A stretch of 6,889 bases of DNA, taken from Rodentibacter caecimuris. GTDB lineage: Bacteria > Pseudomonadota > Gammaproteobacteria > Enterobacterales > Pasteurellaceae. Below, one piece after another: positions 1-4,729 of the stretch (within the stretch, counting starts at the first letter, position 1; each line of letters starts with the position of its first letter). The stretch is taken from assembly GCF_024622045.1 (NCBI RefSeq), contig NZ_JANKBP010000028.1; one strand, given 5' to 3'. Position numbers and translations under genes: made by a program. Under the pieces are notes generated by a model. It saw nothing but the letters and a program-made list of their open reading frames with translations, was not told the origin of the DNA and searched no databases.

Positions 1-481
1 CCCCGCAAGGGGATAAAGGGGTTTTATTTGTATGTAATCTAGTGTATGTATTCTCTTGATCAATAACGAAATGACAATTTGACTGTTCCCGAAATGACGT
101 TTTGTCATTTGGGGAAATGACACTTTGTCTATTAGCGAAATGACAATTTGACTGTTCCCGAAATGACTCAACCAAATCATCAAATACATCAAAATCAATT
201 CGGAAATACAGGCGGTGTTCTAATCGTTTATTGGTCTCAACGACCACCCCAAGTGAACGTAATTTCTCACGGGCAGAACGCAATTCACGCTCGGTTAATC
301 CTGTTTCGTCCATCAGTTCATCAAGGGTTTTATACACACCTAACGGATTATCGGTTTTATCACTCCAATAATATAATTGCGAAAATAAAATCGTCGCTGT
401 AGCCCCGCCAAGCACTTTTGTCAGCCCTTTGTAATAAGCTATGGGCTGACCGATTAAACGTAATGATTCAGAGGCTTTCAT
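1..481 (-). CDS. Phage replication initiator (O-like), N-terminal part, runs off the window
   Basis: An open frame starts at ATG 481 behind AAGGAGA, 6 bases upstream, and stays open to base 1, giving 160 codons of a longer gene. The N-terminal ~100 residues look like a winged-helix DNA-binding domain: residues 47-95 contain LGVYKTLDELMDETGLTERE followed by a basic helix and a wing-like strand. Proteins with this start (IGQPIAYYKGLTKVLGGA) are, from memory, annotated as phage replication protein or HTH protein in Pasteurellaceae prophages. After residue 105 the protein becomes low-complexity, because the DNA there is a set of 23-bp iterons; the decapeptide SFREQSNCHF occurs at 106-115 and 129-138. 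By analogy with lambda O, the N-terminal domain would bind these iterons and recruit a helicase loader or helicase encoded further left. It is the last visible gene of the minus-strand operon, and its start lies inside the preceding 38-codon ORF. Confidence 0.85.
   Translation of the reverse strand, partial: MKASESLRLIGQPIAYYKGLTKVLGGATATILFSQLYYWSDKTDNPLGVYKTLDELMDETGLTERELRSAREKLRSLGVVVETNKRLEHRLYFRIDFDVFDDLVESFREQSNCHFANRQSVISPNDKTSFREQSNCHFVIDQENTYTRLHTNKTPLSPCG
67..167. repeat. Four tandem 23-bp iterons plus a partial fifth: candidate phage replication origin
   Basis: Units begin at 67, 90, 113, 136 and 159 with exact 23-base phasing. The shared core is GAAATGACnnTTTGwC. Units 1 and 4 are identical over 23 bases; the fifth keeps only CGAAATGAC. 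Unit 2 holds a perfect 7-bp dyad AAATGAC/GTCATTT (92-98/104-110), and unit 3 a shorter one. Because 23 is not a multiple of 3, successive units are read in different frames, so the conserved thing is the DNA and not the peptide. Direct repeats inside a replication gene, followed on the downstream side (1-66) by an AT-rich stretch, match the layout of the lambda origin inside gene O. That this is the origin is inference; the repeats are seen directly. Confidence 0.82.
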
Positions 482-584
482 CAAAAATCTCCTTGTCTAA
501 CGCCGCCAATCTCACAGATAAAACTCTCTGCCAATAAAGTGCTAAAAGCACATCAATTCGTACCGGTTGATTAAAACGTTCCAT
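468..584 (-). CDS. Small overlapping ORF, 38 aa, unknown function
   Basis: ATG at 584 is preceded by GGAGG with 7 bases spacing, the best Shine-Dalgarno in this operon. The frame runs 38 codons to TGA at 468-470. The product begins MERFNQPVRIDVLLALYWQR and is mostly helical, with alternating hydrophobic and charged residues; no family is recognised. It overlaps the last 14 bases of the HTH gene upstream and the first 14 bases of the replication gene downstream, so the three genes form a chain of overlapping starts and stops. It may be a real small protein, or mainly a device that couples translation of the replication initiator to the gene before it. It is too short to be picked up by ordinary length cut-offs. 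Confidence comes from the ribosome binding site and the tight fit between neighbours, not from similarity. Confidence 0.6.
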   Translation of the reverse strand: MERFNQPVRIDVLLALYWQRVLSVRLAALDKEIFDESL

Positions 585-819
585 TGCGCGCCTCCATAAA
601 ATACTGGCTGAATCGCTTACCGCTTTTTGGGTCTTTAATGGTTTTTGAGTAAATGTGATAGCCGTTATTGCGTAAATCCAAAATTCGAGCAGACAAACGC
701 ATACAACCGAATAAATCTAACGCCATAAGCGAAGTGATTTTTCCGCCGTTTTGCATAAATGCTAAAATTTGTGCATTTTGGGATTGACTTGATTTCTCGT
801 TTAAATTAGTATTTTCCAT
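571..819 (-). CDS. Phage HTH protein of HTH_39 type
   Basis: 82 aa. Residues 28-57 (ITSLMALDLFGCMRLSARIL and on to GYHI) match the pattern of small phage proteins with a winged-helix domain (Pfam HTH_39): a helix beginning with ITS-x-ALDLFG, a recognition helix MRLSARILDLRNNG, and a short wing ending in a basic patch (KDPKSGKRF). Such proteins are common between cII and the replication genes of temperate phages; their function is mostly unproven, with DNA binding assumed. The first ~20 residues are polar and probably disordered. Start ATG 819 has AGGA about 11 bases upstream, a weak site. Its first codons and its ribosome binding site are overlapped on the other strand by a predicted short antisense RNA (818-869). 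It ends inside the 38-codon ORF that follows. Confidence 0.8.
   Translation of the reverse strand: MENTNLNEKSSQSQNAQILAFMQNGGKITSLMALDLFGCMRLSARILDLRNNGYHIYSKTIKDPKSGKRFSQYFMEARNGTF
784..812 (+). promoter_or_regulatory. Predicted promoter for an antisense RNA (pO-like)
   Basis: TTGACT (784-789, 5 of 6 matches to consensus) and TAGTAT (807-812, 4 of 6) are separated by exactly 17 bases. It points against the phage early operon and lies inside the first codons of the HTH gene. A start near 818 would put the whole transcript between the HTH start codon and the end of the CII gene. Predicted from sequence only. Confidence 0.5.
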
Positions 820-869
820 GTTTACATATTCCTATATCTAGTGAGCCACGGCTGCAACCGTGGTTTTTT
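818..869 (+). ncRNA. Predicted ~50-nt antisense RNA (OOP-like)
   Basis: A transcript from the promoter at 784-812 would run about 52 bases to a hairpin (CCACGG 846-851, loop CTGCAA, CCGTGG 858-863) followed by six T (864-869), a compact intrinsic terminator. The RNA would be complementary to the start codon and weak Shine-Dalgarno of the HTH gene and to the last codon of the CII-type gene. In lambda, the 77-nt OOP RNA lies in the same place and orientation, antisense to the 3' end of cII, and promotes cII mRNA cleavage. Similarity here is positional only; no sequence relation to OOP is claimed. The hairpin alone is certain. Confidence 0.45.
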
Positions 870-1326
870 ATTCCCCTAATTCCCATTTCAAACACTGCAC
901 GCTATCTTGCAAGCGGTTCAAAATGTCCAATAACTCGCTTTTTTCTTTTTGCGATAAATTCTCGCCAAGTTCAGAATCTGGCGAAATTGAACGGCTGTAT
1001 TTACCGCACAACTTTCCGGCTTGAGCTGACAAACTCAGCACTTCTCGTAATTGATCGACGGTATTACGTTTGCATTCCGGCATTGGGAGTAACGTGCAAT
1101 CAACCGTACGAGCTAGCATTTCCACGATATTTTTAGCGTCCATCTGCACGATAAAATAAACAGCGTCAAGAAAGCCGAGTTTGTTGCGTTCATTAGTCGG
1201 ATCTAACTCGGCGGCAAGCTGCGTAGGATTTTTGCCGATTTCTACGGCAAGATTTGAAATAGCCCGATGACCCTTAGCTTGGGTATGCAGGGCTTTTTGT
1301 ATGTAGCTAAATGGCTTTTGCTGCAT
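868..1326 (-). CDS. CII-type phage regulatory protein (186 CII / CP76 family)
   Basis: 152 aa from ATG 1326, chosen because AAGGAAA lies 5 bases upstream. The open frame extends to an ATG at 1419, but that would overlap cro and has no ribosome site. Residues 19-75 resemble the N-terminal DNA-binding part of phage 186 CII: HRAISNLAVEIGKNPTQLAA, then LDPTNERNKLG, a helix with DAVYFIVQMDA, and a segment ending CTLLPMPE. The C-terminal part is helical and charged (KEKSELLDILNRLQD), suited to oligomerisation. Family role: activates transcription of the repressor gene when the phage chooses lysogeny. It lies 50 bases downstream of cro, as expected of cII. Its stop codon is shared with the T tract of a plus-strand terminator hairpin. 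The family call is good; activation of a particular promoter is inferred. Confidence 0.78.
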   Translation of the reverse strand: MQQKPFSYIQKALHTQAKGHRAISNLAVEIGKNPTQLAAELDPTNERNKLGFLDAVYFIVQMDAKNIVEMLARTVDCTLLPMPECKRNTVDQLREVLSLSAQAGKLCGKYSRSISPDSELGENLSQKEKSELLDILNRLQDSVQCLKWELGE

Positions 1327-1375
1327 AAAATTTCCTTTTATTTTTATGGTTTTCATTTGGGGGGAATCGGGTAAA

Positions 1376-1582
1376 TTAGTTTTTAACAGGGAAAACATCG
1401 TCAAGAGAGACATTCGCACCCAAAGTGTTTAGTGCAACAATGATTTGTCTCGCTACAGCCAATGATGGCTTACGAGTTCCTGTTTCGTAATTTGCAATTC
1501 TTGGTTGACTCCAGCCAATACTGCTCGCCAATTGAGTTTGAGTTACACCAATTTGATTGCGGATTTTTGCAATATTGTTCAT
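1376..1582 (-). CDS. cro: Cro-like repressor
   Basis: 68 aa from ATG 1582, which has GGAA 8 bases upstream; two in-frame ATGs at 1588 and 1594 are alternatives that add 2 or 4 residues. Residues 10-42 are a standard HTH_3 domain (VTQTQLASSIGWSQPRIANY, then ETGTRKPS). The recognition helix SQPRIANYE is nearly the same as that in the CI-type repressor across the divergent promoters (GQPRIANYE), which is what is expected if both read the same operators. It is the first gene of the leftward transcript from pR. Expected role: shut off cI and dampen early transcription during lytic growth. Length is within the normal range for Cro proteins. Confidence 0.85.
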   Translation of the reverse strand: MNNIAKIRNQIGVTQTQLASSIGWSQPRIANYETGTRKPSLAVARQIIVALNTLGANVSLDDVFPVKN

Positions 1583-1614
1583 ATACATTTCCATTTGTAA
1601 TAAATCTCACGCAA

Positions 1615-1643
1615 ATTAAATCACAAAAAGAAATATTTGGCAA
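1615..1643 (-). promoter_or_regulatory. pR promoter for cro and the early operon
   Basis: On the minus strand TTGCCA (1638-1643) and TTTAAT (1615-1620) are each one base off consensus, with 17 bases between. Transcription would begin near 1608, about 26 bases before the cro start codon. The -10 is immediately preceded by GTGAT, also found just before the -10 of the putative pL at 5980-5984, and could be part of an operator. Confidence 0.7.
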
Positions 1644-1671
1644 TTGCAATTTGAAATTATGAAAATATAAC
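1644..1671 (+). promoter_or_regulatory. pRM-like promoter for the repressor gene
   Basis: TTGCAA (1644-1649) and TATAAC (1666-1671, 5 of 6) are 16 bases apart, with a start near 1678 and a 36-base leader to the cI start. It is back to back with pR: the two -35 boxes touch. The 8-bp palindrome GCAATTGC (1640-1647) spans that junction and is a plausible operator centre. Exact operators cannot be fixed from one sequence. Confidence 0.5.
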
Positions 1672-1713
1672 GGAACGTATTAAAATAGATTGCAGGTAAA
1701 ACAAGGGGGAAAA

Positions 1714-2373
1714 ATGTCAACAACGTTAGGTGAAAGAATCAAGGCTTACAGGGAACAACTTGGTCTAAGCCAAAAGGAATTAGCTGAACGCAGCAATAAG
1801 TTGGACAAAACAAATTCAAACTGGGGACAACCTAGAATAGCTAATTATGAAAAAGGTAATCGAACACCCAACCTTGATGATATAAAAATATTGGGAAAGG
1901 TTTTAAACGTAGATCCACAAGTTTTGGCTTTTGATACTAATGTTGAACCAATAAAAATTGTAAGATCTCGCGAATATCCACTGCTTAGCAAAGTACAAGC
2001 CGGCTTATGGACCGGGATTGATTATCTCCAAAACATTGATGAGGGCTTTGAATTTTTATCAACCAACACACTGGCTTCCGAAAATGCTTTCTTTTTGCAA
2101 ATATCCGGACAGTCAATGGAAACACGCTTTCACGAAGGGGATTTAGTGTTAATCGATCCGGACCTTGCTCCGACACCAGGCAAATTTGTTGCGGCTGTTA
2201 ATGGTGATGGTGAAGCAACATTTAAGAAATATAAAGAACTTGGTACTTTTGATGAATGGGGTTCTCCACACTTTGAATTAGTGCCGCTTAACGATGTATT
2301 CCCAACATTAAGCTCTCTCAACCAAGAGATACGCATTATAGGTGTAGCCGTTGAGCATCGACAAGGCTTGTAA
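1714..2373 (+). CDS. cI: CI/LexA-type phage repressor with S24 autoprotease domain
   Basis: 219 aa from ATG 1714, chosen for AAGGGGG 4 bases upstream; an in-frame ATG at 1690 lacks a ribosome site. An N-terminal HTH (residues 5-55) has an unusual stretch of about nine residues (NKLDKTNSN, 28-36) between the positioning and recognition helices. The C-terminal part is a complete peptidase S24 domain: cleavage site Ala96-Gly97 in KVQAGLW, nucleophile Ser134 in SGQSM, general base Lys171 in ATFKKY. The protein should therefore maintain lysogeny by blocking pR and pL and cleave itself when RecA is activated, making the prophage DNA-damage inducible. It is the first gene of a plus-strand series with no visible terminator before the DUF4298, DUF262 and HEPN genes, so those could be expressed with it in the lysogen. 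Confidence 0.92.
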   Translation: MSTTLGERIKAYREQLGLSQKELAERSNKLDKTNSNWGQPRIANYEKGNRTPNLDDIKILGKVLNVDPQVLAFDTNVEPIKIVRSREYPLLSKVQAGLWTGIDYLQNIDEGFEFLSTNTLASENAFFLQISGQSMETRFHEGDLVLIDPDLAPTPGKFVAAVNGDGEATFKKYKELGTFDEWGSPHFELVPLNDVFPTLSSLNQEIRIIGVAVEHRQGL

Positions 2374-2384
2374 TGAGAGTAAAC

Positions 2385-2400
2385 CAAAGCCAGAAGTTGA
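2385..2400 (+). repeat. Left copy of a 16-bp direct repeat flanking the DUF4298 gene
   Basis: The 16 bases at 2385-2400 recur exactly at 2768-2783, with weaker similarity extending to about 2418 and 2797. Read in the matching frame, both give KPEVD/EF after a CN residue pair (TGT AAT at 2369 and 2761). Both look like tail fragments of a repressor gene. The left copy lies immediately after the intact cI stop codon, so it is not part of the working gene. Confidence 0.7.
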
Positions 2401-2440
2401 TTTTATTACAGGCAAGAATCAATATAAATTAGGAGTAAAA

Positions 2441-2752
2441 ATGCAACAGAAAATTCAAAAAGCCCAAGATAATTACGGGCGATTACTCGAATTACAGAAA
2501 AAACTGGCAGAGAGCCTAAAAGACTGGCAGGAAACCACTAAGTTAGTCCAAGAGCTTGAAACTTTTTACCAGCAGCCCGAATGGATAGCGTTACACGATA
2601 ACTCCGAAAAATATACCTTCGACACCAAAGGCAATTTCAGCGTCCTATCGGAAGATGCTATTTGGAATGCCTTATGGGAGCAACGGAATCTGGAAGAAAA
2701 ACTTGTAGAAATTATTAAGCCAATATTAGACAGAATTAAAGACGAAGCCTAG
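2441..2752 (+). CDS. DUF4298 family protein
   Basis: 103 aa from ATG 2441 behind AGGAG at 6 bases; the frame is open further upstream, but only through repressor-tail debris. The first ~55 residues are a long charged helix or coiled coil (IQKAQDNYGRLLELQKKLAE, then EELETFYQQPEW-like spacing), followed by a short turn region and the characteristic VLSEDAIWNALWEQRNL near residues 74-90. That order (helical hairpin, YY/FY-x-x-x-EW, then LSEDAI) is how DUF4298 proteins look; the family has no established function. It is flanked by direct repeats, suggesting it is a moron acquired between the repressor and the downstream cargo. No membrane segment or signal peptide is seen, so it is cytoplasmic. 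It may belong functionally to the DUF262-HEPN module or be an independent passenger; the sequence does not decide. Confidence 0.75.
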   Translation: MQQKIQKAQDNYGRLLELQKKLAESLKDWQETTKLVQELETFYQQPEWIALHDNSEKYTFDTKGNFSVLSEDAIWNALWEQRNLEEKLVEIIKPILDRIKDEA

Positions 2753-2835
2753 GCTATAACTGTAATACAAAGCCAGAAGTTGAATTTTGTGGGCAAGCAA
2801 TAGAGCATAGGCAGGGGTTAATGGCGAAGAGGTAA
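2752..2835 (+). pseudogene. Remnant: 3' end of a second cI-type repressor gene
   Basis: An uninterrupted frame from 2752 to TAA 2833-2835 encodes NCNTKPEVEFCGQAIEHRQG followed by LMAKR. It aligns without gaps with the end of the intact CI protein: EVEFCGQAIEHRQGL against EIRIIGVAVEHRQGL, 8 of 15 identical. There is no start codon or upstream domain in this frame. It is best read as the tail of a former repressor gene left behind when the present cI and the DUF4298 gene arrived. It contains the right copy (2768-2783) of the direct repeat. The GAGG near its end serves as ribosome site for the DUF262 gene. Confidence 0.65.
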
Positions 2836-2841
2836 AATAGT

Positions 2842-3927
2842 ATGTCTTTTTTGAAAGAAAACGCTAAATTAGAATTACAAAATGAAGAACTAGAACAAGA
2901 AATTAGAGATAAACAACGAATGACTTCACATGATATTCGTGAATATCCTATTGGTGTTATCATTGATAAATTTATAAATGGATTAGAAGATAATAATGCT
3001 GAATTATTTGTTCCTGATTATCAAAGAGATTTTCGCTGGAGTATAAAACAGCAAAGAGAATTTATTGAATCAATTTTACTTAATCTACCTATTCCTTATT
3101 TATTTGTCGCCGACAATGAGGGACGTTTAGAAATTGTGGATGGAAGTCAAAGAATTAGAACGTTAGTTGATTTTGTTAAAAATAAATTTTCTCTTGCATC
3201 ATTAAAATATATACCCAAAGCAAATGGCCTTTATTTTAAAGATTTCCCTAAAGTTAGACAACTTCGTTTTTTACGAAAAACTCTTAGAATGATAGAACTC
3301 ACGGAAGCCGTTGATGAGGAAGCTCGTAGAGAAATTTTTGCTCGATTAAATTCAGGTGGTTCAAAATTAGAACCTATGGAAATAAGACGAGGTACAAATG
3401 ACGGTGAGTTTTTGAAGTTAATTAGGGAGCTTGCCCAAAATGAATTATTTCATACATTATGTCCTATAGGAACCTCTAAGAAGAAAAAAGCTGAATATGA
3501 TGAATTAGTATTACGTTATTTTGCATATAGCGAGAATTATTTGAATTTCAAACATCGAGTTGATAGTTTCCTTGATGAATATGTTTCATATAAAGAGAAT
3601 GACTTTAATAAAAATGAGTTAGAATATCAATTTCTTACAATGTTATCCTTTGTAGAAAAATATTTTAAATATGGATTTAAGAAAAATGGAACAACTAAAA
3701 CTGTGCCTAGATTGAGATTTGAGGTAATTGCTGCCGGAACAACTTTAGCTTTAGCAAAAAATCCGCAATTAGTGCCACCACCAACAGAGGAGTGGTTAGA
3801 ATCCGATAAATTTTTAGCTCATATTCGCTCAGATGCGAGTAATTCAAAACCCAAAGTAAAAGCAAGAATTGAATTCGTAAGAGATAAGTTACTCGGTAAT
3901 AAGAAAGAAAATGAACTTTATTCCTGA
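2842..3927 (+). CDS. DUF262 (GmrS-like, ParB/Srx-fold) protein
   Basis: 361 aa; ATG 2842 follows GAGG at 9 bases. Residues 1-25 form a short charged coiled coil. Then come the DUF262 hallmarks: PDYQRDFRW (58-66), a helix with ESILLNLPIP, IVDGSQRIRTL (98-108; the usual form is DGQQR, here with Ser), and ARLNSGGSKLEPMEIRRG near 168-185. DUF262 is the N-terminal domain of the GmrSD type IV restriction enzyme and occurs in many defence genes, where it is thought to bind and hydrolyse nucleotides. This protein lacks the C-terminal DUF1524 HNH nuclease of GmrD, so any nucleic-acid cleavage would have to come from a partner. That partner is probably the HEPN protein, whose start overlaps this gene's end by 17 bases. 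The gene is strongly AT-rich compared with cII and cI, pointing to separate acquisition. Confidence 0.88.
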   Translation: MSFLKENAKLELQNEELEQEIRDKQRMTSHDIREYPIGVIIDKFINGLEDNNAELFVPDYQRDFRWSIKQQREFIESILLNLPIPYLFVADNEGRLEIVDGSQRIRTLVDFVKNKFSLASLKYIPKANGLYFKDFPKVRQLRFLRKTLRMIELTEAVDEEARREIFARLNSGGSKLEPMEIRRGTNDGEFLKLIRELAQNELFHTLCPIGTSKKKKAEYDELVLRYFAYSENYLNFKHRVDSFLDEYVSYKENDFNKNELEYQFLTMLSFVEKYFKYGFKKNGTTKTVPRLRFEVIAAGTTLALAKNPQLVPPPTEEWLESDKFLAHIRSDASNSKPKVKARIEFVRDKLLGNKKENELYS

Positions 3928-4729
3928 AACAACAGCACTATTTTTAGACAAAAAGAAAGAGGTGGAAGATTTCATTTCTTTTTTGGAAAAATTAGGAGTT
4001 CGTGATACAACAATTAAATACAAGATAGAAAATAATAGATTTACAGATTCAGTACAACAAAATACTATCTTCGATAACAATCAAAGATTACCCGATACGA
4101 TTAAAGAAGAGAGAGTTTCTAATGAGTTAATGCATACTTTAAAATCTAGCGGCATACTATTGTTGTATAGTTTATCTGAAGCTATTGCTAGTACTTTGAT
4201 GAGAGAAATCCACGAGCATTTTAAAAATGAATTAGACTCCAACAGGTTAAATGTTCGAAAAATAAATGAAAGATTGATGAAAAAAATTATTGAGCACCAT
4301 AAAAGCCCAAATAAGATAACTGGATATATTATTCAACATATCAATAAACCAAGAGTAAACTCTATAGAAAAAATCCTGTTTCAAGAGTGGTTGGAGTTTT
4401 ATAGAAAAAAAGTAGAAGATGAAGATAAGTCCCCTTGGTTTTCAGGGAATGTGGATAATAGAAGTATAACGGAGTTAGGAGAAATATATGGTTTCTATCA
4501 ACTTATAGAACCTAATATATTTACAAGCCAACAATGTAGTACATTGGTTAGGGTAAAAAATGGGAGAAATCAGCTCGCTCACGGTAAAACATCTTTTACA
4601 GATTATGGTACTAATTTAGCGGTTGCAGATCTTGAGTCATTCTCCCAAGATATTTTTGGTTATTTAGAAAACCTAATGTCGATTATTAATCGTTATTTAG
4701 AAAATAAGAATTATATTAATTGCAGATGA
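3911..4729 (+). CDS. HEPN-domain protein, MAE_28990-like, predicted RNase
   Basis: 272 aa; ATG 3911 lies inside the end of the DUF262 gene, with only a purine-rich AAGAAAG upstream, so translation is probably coupled. The N-terminus (LFLDKKKEVEDFISFLEKL) is a helix typical of MAE_28990-type HEPN proteins; a second helix pair follows at about residues 75-100 (SSGILLLYSLSEAIASTLMR). The C-terminal part has the HEPN catalytic motif R-x4-H as R219-NQLA-H224 in VKNGRNQLAHGKTSF. HEPN proteins with this motif are metal-independent ribonucleases common in toxin-antitoxin and abortive-infection systems. As I recall, this family was noted in comparative surveys next to DUF262 genes and restriction-modification genes. 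A natural reading is that DUF262 senses or controls and HEPN cuts RNA on infection. It is AT-rich like its partner. The final 19 bases overlap the methyltransferase gene on the other strand. Confidence 0.82.
   Translation: MNFIPETTALFLDKKKEVEDFISFLEKLGVRDTTIKYKIENNRFTDSVQQNTIFDNNQRLPDTIKEERVSNELMHTLKSSGILLLYSLSEAIASTLMREIHEHFKNELDSNRLNVRKINERLMKKIIEHHKSPNKITGYIIQHINKPRVNSIEKILFQEWLEFYRKKVEDEDKSPWFSGNVDNRSITELGEIYGFYQLIEPNIFTSQQCSTLVRVKNGRNQLAHGKTSFTDYGTNLAVADLESFSQDIFGYLENLMSIINRYLENKNYINCR

Noticed and set aside
148..402. 84-codon plus-strand frame
   Set aside because: It is antisense to the O-like replication gene, has no ribosome site and starts inside the iterons.
909..917. GCAAGCGGT, near the Actinobacillus-type uptake signal
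   Set aside because: One base off the ACAAGCGGT core and a single copy; the exact Haemophilus-type signal at 6371 is better evidence.
1327..1419. Upstream in-frame start codons for the CII-type gene (ATG 1419, 1356)
   Set aside because: They lack ribosome sites and the first overlaps cro; ATG 1326 has AAGGAAA at good spacing.
1462..1662. 66-codon plus-strand frame across cro and the pR region
   Set aside because: It is antisense to cro and the promoter; no ribosome site and no plausible protein features.
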